Assembly: GCF_044389085.1 (NCBI RefSeq)
Contig: NZ_JBIRXP010000003.1
Coordinates: 186,001 to 250,000 of the forward strand
Direction of reading: 5' to 3'
Source: Isoptericola sp044389085
Lineage (GTDB): Bacteria; Actinomycetota; Actinomycetes; Actinomycetales; Cellulomonadaceae
DNA length: 64,000 bases
Shown: in pieces, positions 27,187 through 36,448 of the stretch
Position numbering within the stretch: the first letter of the stretch is position 1
Layout: each line of letters opens with the position of its first letter
Made by a program: the position numbers and the translations under genes
Notes under the pieces: generated by a model
What the model was told of the DNA's origin: nothing
The model's input: only the letters and a program-made list of their open reading frames with translations
Database searches by the model: none

Positions 27187-29704
27187 CGCGTCGACCCGGG
27201 CGCCCGAGGGGCACACCGGCAGCACGGGGCGCACCGGCGGCACGTCGCGCACGTCGGTGCGCGCCGGCACGACCCGGGCCCAGCGCCGCCGCGGCGACGG
27301 CCCGCGCGCGCTCACGTGGGCGGGCGCCGTGGACGGCGTCGTGCTCCTCGCCCTGCTCGGGGCCGTGGCGGTCGGCTTCGGCCCCGCCTGGGGCACCACC
27401 GGCTACCTGCTGCCCGCGCTCGGCGGCGCCGTCCTGGGGCTCCTCGTCGCCTGGCTGGGCGCCTGGCAGCGCTGGTCCGTGCTGCTCGTGGCGGGCGCGG
27501 CCGTGCTCGGCTACTTCCTGCTCGGCGGCGTGCTCGCCCTGCCGGGCACCGCCATCGGCGGCGTCGTGCCCTCGCTCGACACGCTGAACGAGCTCGCCAC
27601 CGGTGCGGTGCACGGGTGGAAGTCGTTCGTCACGACCGTCCCCCCGCTGGCCTCGTTCCCCGAGCTCGCCGTGGTGCCCTACCTCCTCCTGCTGGTGACG
27701 GGCGTCCTCGCGGGCACGATCGCGTGGCGCTCCCGCGTCGCGGCGTGGGCGCTGCTGCCGGTCGTCGTGGCGCTGGCCGGGGTCGCGCTGCTGGGCACGA
27801 TCCTGCCCGCGCTGCCGCTGGTCCAGGGCCTCGTCGTGGCCGTCGCCGGGCTGCTGTGGGCGTCGTGGCGTGCGGCCGAGACGCGCATGGGCGCCAACCG
27901 GCTCCTCTCGGACGCGAGCCGGTCCGCGACCCGTCGCCTGCGCGCGCAGCGCGTGCGGGGCGGCGCGATCATGCTGGTCGTCGGTGGGGCGGCCGCGGTG
28001 CTCGTCGCGCCCCAGGTCGCCGCCGACGGGCGCGTGGCGCTGCGCGAGATCGTCACCCCGCCGCTCGACCTGCACCAGTACACGAGCCCCCTGGTCGGCT
28101 TCCGCACGTACACCAAGGACCTCGCGGAGACCGAGCTGTTCACCGTCACCGGGATGCCGGAGGGCGCCCGGGTGCGGCTCGCGACCCTCGACACCTACGC
28201 CGGCACCGTGTACGACGCCTCCAGCGGCGGCGACGCGGGCGTGTTCAACCGGGCGGGCGAGGTCATCGACACGACCGCCACGGGCACGCGCGCGCCGGTC
28301 GAGGTGACGGTGACGGGCTACACCGGGTTCTGGCTGCCCGACGTCGGCGAGCTCGGCGGTCTCACCTTCACGGGCGAGCGGGCGGACGAGCTGGCCGCCT
28401 CGACCTACTACAACGCGACGTCGGGCACCGGGCTGGTGACGGCCGGCCTGCGGCCCGGCGACTCGTACGAGCTCGACGCGATCGTCGCGCCGCGGCCGGA
28501 CGACGAGTCGCTCGAGACGACGCCGATCGCCCAGGCCGACCTGCCGCAGCCGAAGGACGTCGCCGACGCCGTGGACGCCAAGGCGGCGCAGTTCGCGGCC
28601 GACGCCACCGAGCCGTTCGAGAAGCTGACGAACATCCTCGACACCCTCGTGGCGACCGGCGTCTACTCCAGCGGCCTGGACAACCAGCCGCCGTCCCGCC
28701 CCGGCCACTCCGCGGCCCGCATCGACGCCCTCCTGGCCCAGGAGGAGATGGTCGGCGACGACGAGCAGTTCGCGGTCGCGGCCGCCCTCATGGCGCAGCG
28801 CGCCGGCGTCCCGGCCCGCGTGGCCATGGGGTTCTACCCCGAGGAGGACGCCTGGGAGGCGGGCGAGCCGTACACCGTCACCGGTGCGGACGTGCACGCC
28901 TGGGTCGAGGTGCCCTTCGAGGGGTACGGCTGGGTGCCGTTCGACGTCATCCCGGACGAGGACAACAAGGTCGAGCCGCTGCCGCGCTCCAAGCAGGTGC
29001 CGAAGCCGCCGGTGCTCGAGGACCCGGAGTCGCCGGAGGAGCCGCCGCAGGCGGAGGCGGGCGACGTCGAGGACGAGGACAAGGACGACGAGGACGCCTC
29101 GAACATCGACTGGCGGCAGGTCGCGATGATCGCGATCGCCGTCGCGGTGCCGCTGGCGATCCTGGCCCTGCCCGTGCTGCTCATCCTCGGGTTCAAGGCG
29201 CGCCGCCGCGGCCGCCGGCGCACCGCCCCCGTGGTGGTCGACCGGGTCAGCGGCGGGTGGCGCGAGGTCGTCGACGCGGCCACGGACCTCGGCGCGGGCG
29301 TGCCCCGCGGGGCGACCCGCCGGGAAGGGGCCCGGCTGCTGGCCGACCAGGTCCCCAGCGCGGCGACGCCCGCGACGGCGACGCTCGCGCACCGCGCGGA
29401 CGCGACTGTGTTCGGGGCCGGCGAGCCCACGGAGCAGGACGTCGAGGAGTACTGGAGCGAGGTCGACTCGCTGGTCGGGTCGATGCGCGCGGGCCTGCCG
29501 TGGCGCAAGCGCGTCGCCGCCCGGCTCTCGCTGCGCTCCGTGCGCGGCGCGGACGCCCCACCGGTGCGCGCCGTCGTGCGCGGCGGGGCGGCCGCCGTGC
29601 CGGCCGCGATCGGACGAGGGGCGCGCGCGGCCTGGCGCGCGCTCGCCGACACCACGACCCGGGGGCGGCGCGACCGCCGGACCCGGCGGCAGGAGGACCG
29701 ATGA
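27179..29704 (+). CDS. Transglutaminase-like membrane protein, catalytic Cys replaced
   Basis: This 841-aa protein has five or six N-terminal helices, a large extracellular region, the transglutaminase/cysteine-protease-like core around residues 500-600, an acidic linker, one more helix (about 650-672) and a cytoplasmic tail. The core keeps His573 (DVHAWVEV) and Asp589 (WVPFDVIPD). The segment that should read G-x-C-x-Q-F/Y-A reads GDDEQFA, putting Asp528 where the nucleophilic Cys belongs, so classical transglutaminase or protease activity is unlikely; a binding or scaffold role is inferred. It corresponds to tgm of the PFNA cluster. The start overlaps DUF58 by 8 nt. Confidence 0.82.
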   Translation: MTDASTRAPEGHTGSTGRTGGTSRTSVRAGTTRAQRRRGDGPRALTWAGAVDGVVLLALLGAVAVGFGPAWGTTGYLLPALGGAVLGLLVAWLGAWQRWSVLLVAGAAVLGYFLLGGVLALPGTAIGGVVPSLDTLNELATGAVHGWKSFVTTVPPLASFPELAVVPYLLLLVTGVLAGTIAWRSRVAAWALLPVVVALAGVALLGTILPALPLVQGLVVAVAGLLWASWRAAETRMGANRLLSDASRSATRRLRAQRVRGGAIMLVVGGAAAVLVAPQVAADGRVALREIVTPPLDLHQYTSPLVGFRTYTKDLAETELFTVTGMPEGARVRLATLDTYAGTVYDASSGGDAGVFNRAGEVIDTTATGTRAPVEVTVTGYTGFWLPDVGELGGLTFTGERADELAASTYYNATSGTGLVTAGLRPGDSYELDAIVAPRPDDESLETTPIAQADLPQPKDVADAVDAKAAQFAADATEPFEKLTNILDTLVATGVYSSGLDNQPPSRPGHSAARIDALLAQEEMVGDDEQFAVAAALMAQRAGVPARVAMGFYPEEDAWEAGEPYTVTGADVHAWVEVPFEGYGWVPFDVIPDEDNKVEPLPRSKQVPKPPVLEDPESPEEPPQAEAGDVEDEDKDDEDASNIDWRQVAMIAIAVAVPLAILALPVLLILGFKARRRGRRRTAPVVVDRVSGGWREVVDAATDLGAGVPRGATRREGARLLADQVPSAATPATATLAHRADATVFGAGEPTEQDVEEYWSEVDSLVGSMRAGLPWRKRVAARLSLRSVRGADAPPVRAVVRGGAAAVPAAIGRGARAAWRALADTTTRGRRDRRTRRQEDR

Positions 29705-31287
29705 CGACGACGTGCACCGCGTGCGGCGCCTCGCAGCAGTCCGGCGCGTTCTGCGCCGTCTGCGGGACGCCGACCGTGGCCTCCGCCTACCAGGCCCCGG
29801 AGGACGTGCGGGCCCGGCTCGAGGTCACGACCGAGCCGGAGATGCGGGAGAGCACCCGGCGCGCGTCCGCGGAGATGCTGCGGGCCGCCTCCGCGGCGTC
29901 CCGGCCCGGTGACGAGTCGCAGCCGCCGCTCGCGGGCGTCGGTCGCCGCGCGGCCGCGTACGTGCTGGACGTCGTGACCCTCTCGGTCCTCGCCGGCATC
30001 GTCGGCGGTGTCGTGGCGGTCGCCACGGGGGTGCCCGACGCGATGGCGGGCGCCGCCGAGGCCACGACCGCGATGGGTGCGCAGGCGGCCGCGGCGGAGG
30101 TGGTGGCCGCCCTGCTGCCCGTCTACGGGGTGGTGGGCCTCGTCAGCCTGCTCGGCTGGGTCGGCCTCGCCGCCTGGGAGGGCACCACGGGCCGCACGGT
30201 GGGCAACAGCCTGCTCGGCATCCGCACGGTCGCCGCTGACGGCGGTGGACCGGTGGGCGTCGGCCGCGACCTGCTGCGCTGGCTCGTGCTCGCCGCGTGC
30301 GGGGTGCTGCCGCTCGTGGGCACGGTGCTCGTGCTGGTCTCGCCCACGTTCGACTCCTCGGGCCGCCGGCAGGGCTGGCACGACAAGGCCGCCCGCAGCG
30401 TGGTGCGCGACGTGCGCGGCGTGGCCCCGCGCAGCTTCGCCCCCGCGTCCGGCGTCTCCGGGGTGCCGTCGCCGCACGTCCCCGGGGCCCCGCCGGCCAC
30501 CGTCGTGGGCGGGGGCGCCCCCGACGCCGACCCGTGGGCGTTCCCCGCCGGCGGGCGCGAGCAGGGCGGCATCATCACGGGCATCCCCGGCTCCGGCCCG
30601 GCCGCCGCGGCGCAGCCGGCCCAGGCCCCCCAGGCACCGGCCGAGGACCCCGCGACGCCCTCGCTCGCCGACACCCGGCTCGGCACGGTGACCGCGCCGG
30701 CCGCGGGGACCTCGACCGCGCAGCCCGCCCCGCAGAGCCCGCCCTCGCCCGAGCCGCCGTCGCAGGCGCCGGCCGTGCCCGCGCCGGTCGTGCCCGCGGC
30801 GCCGCCCGCCCCGGCCCCGTCGCCCGTCGCGCCCGCGGACGCCGTCCTCGGCGGCGCCGCCGCCCCGGGCGCCGACGAGCTCGAGGACCTCGAGGCCACC
30901 CGGTTCAGCGTGTCCTCGCGGCGCAGCACCGGCGACGGCACCGCGCCCCCGCGGATCGTCGTCGAGGTCGACGCCGGGCACCGCGTCACGGTGGCGTCCC
31001 GCACGCTGGTGGGCCGCAACCCGCAGCAGGACGACGGCGCGCCCGCGGTGCTGCTGCGCGTCGACGACCCGAGCCGGTCGGTGTCCAAGACGCACCTGGA
31101 GCTCGCGCCGTCGCCCGACGGGCTGCGGGTCACGGACCTCGGCAGCACCAACGGCAGCGCCGTCATCACGCCCGGGGGAGCGGTGCAGGAGCTCGTCGCG
31201 GGGTCGCCGGTGACGGTCACGGCCGGCTGGGTGGTCCAGGCGGGCGCGCGCCGCCTCACGGTGGTCGGGCAGGACGCGGGCGCATGA
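29701..31287 (+). CDS. Zinc-ribbon / RDD membrane / FHA domain protein
   Basis: This 528-aa protein begins with a small zinc ribbon (CTACG ... CAVCG, residues 5-22). An RDD domain of three to four helices follows (about 78-240), with GRRAAAYVLDVVTL and the typical EGTTGRTVGNSLLGIRTV segment. A long Pro/Ala-rich linker leads to a C-terminal FHA domain (about 420-528) with intact phosphothreonine-reading residues VGRN, SVSKTHLEL and GSTNGS. It should display an FHA domain at the inner membrane face, a candidate target reader for the kinase three genes downstream. Start and stop overlap the neighbours by 4 nt. Confidence 0.85.
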   Translation: MTTTCTACGASQQSGAFCAVCGTPTVASAYQAPEDVRARLEVTTEPEMRESTRRASAEMLRAASAASRPGDESQPPLAGVGRRAAAYVLDVVTLSVLAGIVGGVVAVATGVPDAMAGAAEATTAMGAQAAAAEVVAALLPVYGVVGLVSLLGWVGLAAWEGTTGRTVGNSLLGIRTVAADGGGPVGVGRDLLRWLVLAACGVLPLVGTVLVLVSPTFDSSGRRQGWHDKAARSVVRDVRGVAPRSFAPASGVSGVPSPHVPGAPPATVVGGGAPDADPWAFPAGGREQGGIITGIPGSGPAAAAQPAQAPQAPAEDPATPSLADTRLGTVTAPAAGTSTAQPAPQSPPSPEPPSQAPAVPAPVVPAAPPAPAPSPVAPADAVLGGAAAPGADELEDLEATRFSVSSRRSTGDGTAPPRIVVEVDAGHRVTVASRTLVGRNPQQDDGAPAVLLRVDDPSRSVSKTHLELAPSPDGLRVTDLGSTNGSAVITPGGAVQELVAGSPVTVTAGWVVQAGARRLTVVGQDAGA

Positions 31288-32120
31288 GCGTCCCGGTCGC
31301 CCTCGGGCTGCTCTGGGGCGCGACGACGCACCAGGGCGCGCGCCGCAAGCTCAACGAGGACTCGTACCTGGCAGGCGGGCCCGTCTTCTTCGTCGCGGAC
31401 GGCATGGGCGGGCACGACGCCGGCGAGGTCGCCAGCGCCTCCGCCGTCGCGGCGCTGCGCCCGCTGGTCGGCTCCGAGGTCGTCGGCGTCGACGACGTGC
31501 GGTGCCGGGTGCGCCTGGCGCACGACACCGTCCGCGCCATCGAGACCAGCCCCGGCCGCGGCGCCGGGACGACGCTCACCGGCGTCGCCCTCACCCACCA
31601 GGGCGGCGAGCCGTACTGGCTGGTCGTGAACCTCGGCGACTCGCGCACCTACCGGCTGGCCGACGGCGAGCTGGAGCAGGTGAGCGTCGACCACTCGGAG
31701 GTGCAGGAGATGGTCGACGCCGGTGCCCTCACGCGCGAGGAGGCGGCGACGCACCCGCGCCGGCACGTCGTGACCCGGGCCCTCGGGGCGCCCGAGGACC
31801 CGGAGGCGGACTTCTGGTTCCTGCCCGTGCACGCCGGCGACCGGCTGCTGGTGTGCTCGGACGGGCTGACGACCGAGGTGGGGGACCCGCGCATCGCGCA
31901 GATCCTCCTCGTCGAGCCGGACCCGCAGGTCGCGGCGGACCGCCTGGTCCGCGAGGCCCTGGCGGCGGGGGGCCGGGATAACATCACCGTCATCGTGGTG
32001 GACGCCACGGGGCTGACGGACGCCCTGGAGCGCACGGCACCCCGGGACGGGCGGCCGGACCACGAGGACGACGAGGACACGGTGCCCCGGCGGTCGCCGT
32101 GGAAGGGGGCCCTGACGTGA
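31284..32120 (+). CDS. PP2C-family Ser/Thr protein phosphatase
   Basis: This 278-aa phosphatase has all metal-binding PP2C motifs: NEDSY, VADGMGGHDAGEVAS, GTTLTGV, NLGDSRTYRL, LLVCSDGLT and GGRDNITVIVVD. It lacks membrane segments and should be cytosolic. In this operon it is the evident counterpart of the Ser/Thr kinase, removing phosphates from the FHA-recognised sites. ATG at 31284 overlaps the preceding stop; the stop overlaps the next GTG. Confidence 0.92.
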   Translation: MSVPVALGLLWGATTHQGARRKLNEDSYLAGGPVFFVADGMGGHDAGEVASASAVAALRPLVGSEVVGVDDVRCRVRLAHDTVRAIETSPGRGAGTTLTGVALTHQGGEPYWLVVNLGDSRTYRLADGELEQVSVDHSEVQEMVDAGALTREEAATHPRRHVVTRALGAPEDPEADFWFLPVHAGDRLLVCSDGLTTEVGDPRIAQILLVEPDPQVAADRLVREALAAGGRDNITVIVVDATGLTDALERTAPRDGRPDHEDDEDTVPRRSPWKGALT

Positions 32121-33808
32121 CGGTGCGCTATGTGATCGGACCCGCGTACGCGGTGGTGCGCGGCGGCGCCGTCGTCGTGCTGCCGGAGAAGGTCAGTCCC
32201 GAGCTCGTCGACGAGCTGTGGACCGTGCTCGGGGAGCGGGCCGGTGTCGTGCCGGTGCTGGAGGTCCTCACCGGAGCCTTCGGCGCGAGCCTCGCGTCGC
32301 TGCCGCCGTTCGCGATGGCCGTGGCGGAGGGACGCCGCGTGCAGGTCGCGGCCCGCGGTGCCACGTCGGTGACGGTGGCGCGCGCGGACGGCTGGGACCA
32401 CGTGTCCGGCGAGGGGGTCACCACCTGGGCCGAGCGCACGTTCGAGGACGTCGTCGACCTGGCCGTCCAGGTCGGGGTGGCGGAGCCGGCGGACGAGCTC
32501 GTGGACGCCCGCGCGCTGCCGCTCGACGCCGGGGTGGTGCTCGTCGCGTCCGTCGGCGCGCGGCTCACCGAGGACGCCGCGCCGGCCGCGCGTGCCGAGC
32601 GCCCGGCGCCCGCCCCCGAGCCGTGGATGCTCCCCGAGCCGGAGGACCACGAGGAGGACGCCACGGCGGACCCGCTGCCGCCCGCGCCCGCTCCGGAAGC
32701 TCCCGAGCAGCCGCCCGCCGCCCGCGAACCGGCGTCCGCCTTCGAGGCGACGATCGCCCCGGAGGCGACCATCGCGCCCGAGGCCACGCTGGCCCCCGCC
32801 CTGACGATCACCGGCGACGACGTGCCGCGCGGGGACGCCGGCGGCGTCGCCGCGCCGGGACCGGCCCTGGCACCGGCCCCCGGGGCGGGCTCCGCGGCGG
32901 TGCCGGTGTTCGACGCCCCCGGTGCGGCGGACGTCGACCCGCCGGTCGAGGAGACCACCGGGTTCGGCCACCTGTGGGGCTCCACCGTGCACCGCGCGGT
33001 GGAGGCGGCCGCGGTGCGCCCGCCCGAGGAGGACGACGAGGCGCCAGACCCGGCACCTCCGGCCCCCTCGACGGCGTCCCCCGCGTCCGCGCCGCTGCCG
33101 GACGCGGTGCCCGCCCCGGTGCCCGCCCCGCCCGCCGCCCCGGTGGACGATGAGCCCGCCACCTCCCGGGAGACCGGCGTCCTGCCGGCCGCCGACCTGC
33201 CCGGGCCCGCGGGGGAGGACGAGGTCGAGGGCAGCACGGTGATGTCGTCGGCGATCGCCGACCTGCGCGCCGCGGCGGCCACGCCGGCCGCCGAGGGCGC
33301 GGCGCCGCCCCCGCCCGGCCCCGCCTTCGCGCCGTCCGCGCTGCCCGGCAGGCCGACCATCCTGGCGCGCTCCTGCACCGCGGGGCACCCGAACCCGCCC
33401 CAGCGCGACGACTGCGCGACCTGCGGGCAGTCGCTCGTGGGCGAGGCGCGGCAGGTGCCCCGCCCGGTGCTCGGCGTCATGGCCGTCTCCGGCGGCCCCC
33501 GCGTCACGCTCGACCGCCCCGTCGTCGTCGGGCGCCGCCCCCGCTCCACGCGGGCCGGCGGTGACGACCTGCCCCGCCTCGTGACGGTGCCCAGCCCGCA
33601 GCAGGACATCTCCCGCTCCCACGTCGAGGTGCGCCTCGAGGGCTGGCACGTGCTGGTGAGCGACATGAGCACCACGAACGGCACCACCCTGCTGCGCGCG
33701 GGCCAGCCTCCGCTGCGCCTGCACCCGGGGGAGCCGGTGCTCGTCGTCGCGCAGGACGTCGTCGACCTCGGCGACGGCGTGACCCTCACCTTCGAAGGGA
33801 TCCTCTGA
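32117..33808 (+). CDS. Zinc-ribbon and FHA domain protein
   Basis: This 563-aa cytosolic protein has a conserved N-terminal region (1-150) of unknown fold. A very long Pro/Ala/Glu linker follows, then a small zinc ribbon (CTAGHPNPPQRDDCATC near residue 420), and a C-terminal FHA domain (about 460-560) with VGRRP, ISRSHVEVR and STTNGTT. The linker contains the thrice-repeated EATIAPE/EATLAP, which could offer phosphothreonine sites. GTG at 32117 is preferred over GTG at 32099 because GGAAGGGGG sits seven bases upstream and the codon overlaps the phosphatase stop. The partner is unknown. Confidence 0.78.
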   Translation: MTVRYVIGPAYAVVRGGAVVVLPEKVSPELVDELWTVLGERAGVVPVLEVLTGAFGASLASLPPFAMAVAEGRRVQVAARGATSVTVARADGWDHVSGEGVTTWAERTFEDVVDLAVQVGVAEPADELVDARALPLDAGVVLVASVGARLTEDAAPAARAERPAPAPEPWMLPEPEDHEEDATADPLPPAPAPEAPEQPPAAREPASAFEATIAPEATIAPEATLAPALTITGDDVPRGDAGGVAAPGPALAPAPGAGSAAVPVFDAPGAADVDPPVEETTGFGHLWGSTVHRAVEAAAVRPPEEDDEAPDPAPPAPSTASPASAPLPDAVPAPVPAPPAAPVDDEPATSRETGVLPAADLPGPAGEDEVEGSTVMSSAIADLRAAAATPAAEGAAPPPPGPAFAPSALPGRPTILARSCTAGHPNPPQRDDCATCGQSLVGEARQVPRPVLGVMAVSGGPRVTLDRPVVVGRRPRSTRAGGDDLPRLVTVPSPQQDISRSHVEVRLEGWHVLVSDMSTTNGTTLLRAGQPPLRLHPGEPVLVVAQDVVDLGDGVTLTFEGIL

Positions 33809-33812
33809 CCCC

Positions 33813-35432
33813 ATGAGCCGCAAGCGTCCGCCGTCGCCCCCTCCGGAGATCGCCGGGTTCGAGTACGTCTCGATCATCGGCTCGGGAGGCTTCTCCGACG
33901 TCTTCCTCTACCAGCAGCGCCGCCCCCGCCGCCGCGTGGCGGTCAAGGTCCTGCTGCACGAGTGGACCAACGAGGGCCAGCGCGAGGCCTTCGACGCCGA
34001 GGCCGACCTCATGGCGACCCTCTCGACCCACCCGTCGATCGTCACCATGTACGAGGCGGACGTCTCGGCCGACGGGCGCCCCTACCTCGCGATGGAGTTC
34101 TGCTCGCGCCCCAACCTGGGTGCGCGGTACCGCAGCGAGCGGCTCAGCGTGCCCGACGTGCTGCGCATCGCCGTGCAGATCGCGGGCGCCGTTGAGACGG
34201 CGCACCGGGCCGGCATCCTGCACCGCGACATCAAGCCCGCGAACATCCTCGTCACCGAGTACGGGCACCCCGCGCTGACGGACTTCGGCATCTCGTCGAC
34301 GCTGGACGACGCGGGCCGCGCGGAGGGCATGTCGATCCCGTGGTCCCCGCCGGAGTCGTTCGCGGAGCCGCCGCGCACCAGCGTGGGCACGGACGTGTGG
34401 GGGCTCGCCGCCACGACGTACTCGCTGCTCGCCTCGCGCACGCCCTTCGAGGTGCCGGGCGGCGCCAACTCGAGCGCCGACCTGGTGGCCCGCATCGAGT
34501 CCGCGTCGCTGCAGCCCACGGGCCGCAGCGACGTGCCGGCCTCCCTCGAGCGGGTGCTCGGCACGGCGATGGCCAAGAACCCGCAGGCCCGGTACGCCAC
34601 CGCGCTGGACTTCGCCCGCGCGCTCCAGGCCGTGCAGACGGAGCTGTCGTTCGCGGTCACGCCCATCGACCTGCTGGACGACCGCGGCCAGGTGCGCGAC
34701 GACGCGCCGGAGGCGCCGGACGAGGACGAGGTCGGCACGCGCCTGCGCGAGGTCGTGTCCGTCGACCCGCGCGGTCCCGCCGCCGGGACGCTCGCGCCCG
34801 TGGCGCCGCCGGCCCCCGCGCCCGCGCGGCCCTGGGGCTCGCCCGCCCCCACGGCGGAGGCCGGGACGACGGGCGCGGGCGCCCGCCCCGCGGCCGTGCT
34901 CGCGGACGACCTGGGCGACACGGTGCACCGCTCGATGAGCACCGCGGCCCCGCCCGCGCCCGCCGCCGAGCCGCAGGCGGAGCCGGCGCCGGCCCCCGCC
35001 CCGCGGCGCGGCCTCGTGGCGGGGCTGGTGGCCGGGCTCGTGGTGCTGCTCGGCGTCCTGGCGGTGGTGCTCTGGCCCGACGGCTCGGACGCCCCGGCGG
35101 ACGACGACCCGGTCAGCCCCTCGGCCACCGGCGCGGTCGACGCGGGGGCACCGCCCGCGGACAACCTCAGCGGGCTCGTGCCGTCGGTCACGGAGCTCGA
35201 GGGCGAGGCGCAGGGCGACGAGGTGGTCTTCACCTGGACCAACCCGGACCCGGTCGAGGGCGACACGTACGGCTGGCGCACGGCCGAGCGCCTCGAGGAC
35301 GTCGCGTACACGCAGGTCGACTCCACCACCGTCACGGTGGACCGCACCGAGGGCGAGGAGACCTGCATCGAGGTCGTCATCGTCCGCTCGGGCGCCTTCT
35401 CGGTCGACCCGAAGGGGGTGTGCGTCGGATGA
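33813..35432 (+). CDS. Membrane Ser/Thr protein kinase with extracellular FN3-like domain
   Basis: This 539-aa Hanks-type kinase shows the Gly loop GSGGFSDV near residue 23, the VAVKVL lysine, catalytic loop HRDIKPANI near 137, and DFG near 157. A linker leads to a single membrane helix (about 401-425) and an outer domain of about 115 residues. That domain looks like one FN3 fold (FTWTNPDP, YGWR) and contains two Cys, instead of the PASTA repeats of PknB. It corresponds to Pkb2 in the PFNA cluster. Likely substrates are the FHA proteins and secretion ATPase of the same operon. ATG is 4 nt after the preceding stop. Confidence 0.9.
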   Translation: MSRKRPPSPPPEIAGFEYVSIIGSGGFSDVFLYQQRRPRRRVAVKVLLHEWTNEGQREAFDAEADLMATLSTHPSIVTMYEADVSADGRPYLAMEFCSRPNLGARYRSERLSVPDVLRIAVQIAGAVETAHRAGILHRDIKPANILVTEYGHPALTDFGISSTLDDAGRAEGMSIPWSPPESFAEPPRTSVGTDVWGLAATTYSLLASRTPFEVPGGANSSADLVARIESASLQPTGRSDVPASLERVLGTAMAKNPQARYATALDFARALQAVQTELSFAVTPIDLLDDRGQVRDDAPEAPDEDEVGTRLREVVSVDPRGPAAGTLAPVAPPAPAPARPWGSPAPTAEAGTTGAGARPAAVLADDLGDTVHRSMSTAAPPAPAAEPQAEPAPAPAPRRGLVAGLVAGLVVLLGVLAVVLWPDGSDAPADDDPVSPSATGAVDAGAPPADNLSGLVPSVTELEGEAQGDEVVFTWTNPDPVEGDTYGWRTAERLEDVAYTQVDSTTVTVDRTEGEETCIEVVIVRSGAFSVDPKGVCVG

Positions 35433-36139
35433 GCGACCTGGCCATGGAGTTCGCGGGGGAGTGGTTCCGGGCCGACCCCGAGGGCGTCTTCGAGATCGGG
35501 CGCGAGGGGGACCTCGCCCTCGACGACAACCCGTACCTGCACCGGCGCTTCCTCCAGGTGACGCACAGCGCGGGGCTGTGGTGGCTGGGCAACGTGGGCA
35601 ACCGCCTGTCGGCCACCGTGTGCGACGCGGCCGGCGGCGTGCAGTCCTGGCTCTCGCCCGGCACGTCCCTGCCGATCGTCTTCCCGTCGACGTCGATCGT
35701 CTTCACCGCCGGCCCGACGACGTACGAGGTCCTGGCCCGGCTCAGCCCCGCCCCGTACGCGGAGATCCGCACGGAGGACCCGGAGGGCGGCGCCACCACG
35801 ATCGGGATGATCCCGTTCACGGTGAGCCAGCGGCAGCTCATCGTCTCCCTGTGCGAGCCGATGCTGCGCCGCGACGGCACGGGGCTGTCGGAGATCCCGT
35901 CGTCCGCCGAGGCGGCCGCGCGCCTCGGGTGGACGTCCACGCGGTTCAACCGCAAGCTCGACAACGTGTGCGAGAAGCTCGACCGCGTGGGCGTGAAGGG
36001 CCTGCGCGGCGGTTCCGGCACGCTCGCGACCAACCGGCGCGCGCGGCTGGTGGAGTACGCCGTCGCGTCCCGGCTCGTCACCGCGGACGACCTGCCGCTG
36101 CTCGACGTCGCCGACGACGAGGGGAGGGACGGCGAATGA
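35429..36139 (+). CDS. FHA-like and helix-turn-helix protein (candidate regulator)
   Basis: This 236-aa protein has an N-terminal FHA-like beta domain (about 1-105; EIGREGDLALDDNPYLHRRF) without the canonical S-x2-H, so phosphothreonine reading is uncertain. The C-terminal half reads as a winged/LuxR-like helix-turn-helix: SQRQLIVSLCEPMLRRDG, then SSAEAAARLGWTSTRFNRKL and DNVCEKLDRVGVKGL. No membrane segment. Lying directly behind the kinase (4-nt overlap) and before the secretion ATPase, it is the only obvious DNA-binding candidate in the locus and could recognise the 18-bp elements. That link is inference. Confidence 0.7.
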   Translation: MSDLAMEFAGEWFRADPEGVFEIGREGDLALDDNPYLHRRFLQVTHSAGLWWLGNVGNRLSATVCDAAGGVQSWLSPGTSLPIVFPSTSIVFTAGPTTYEVLARLSPAPYAEIRTEDPEGGATTIGMIPFTVSQRQLIVSLCEPMLRRDGTGLSEIPSSAEAAARLGWTSTRFNRKLDNVCEKLDRVGVKGLRGGSGTLATNRRARLVEYAVASRLVTADDLPLLDVADDEGRDGE

Positions 36140-36393
36140 CCCGCCCCACCCGGCCGGAGCCGTGGCAGCTGGTCGTCGTGGTCGCCGTCGGCGCCGCGGC
36201 GATCGCCTTCGTGATCCTCATGACGGCCGGTGCGCTGAGCGACGGCGTGGGCACGGGCGACCCGCTCGACTACTGGCGGGCGATCGGCCGCGAGCTCACC
36301 GACGTCGGCAACTGGCGCATCATCGGCCTGAGCGCGCTGGCGGGGGCCGCCGTGACGGCGCTCGTCCTCGCAGTGACGCGCCGGCGGCGCTGA
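36136..36393 (+). CDS. Small two-helix membrane protein
   Basis: This 85-aa protein has two hydrophobic helices (about 13-33 and 60-78) separated by a short loop, with an Arg-rich C-terminus that should stay in the cytoplasm. I recognise no family. It starts in a 4-nt overlap with the FHA-HTH gene and ends 55 nt before the secretion ATPase, so it is cotranscribed and may be a small accessory of that machine. Confidence 0.7.
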   Translation: MTRPTRPEPWQLVVVVAVGAAAIAFVILMTAGALSDGVGTGDPLDYWRAIGRELTDVGNWRIIGLSALAGAAVTALVLAVTRRRR

Positions 36394-36448
36394 GCCTGCC
36401 CCGCACCACGAGACCTGACCCGACCGACCGAACGACCCGAGGAGAGCG

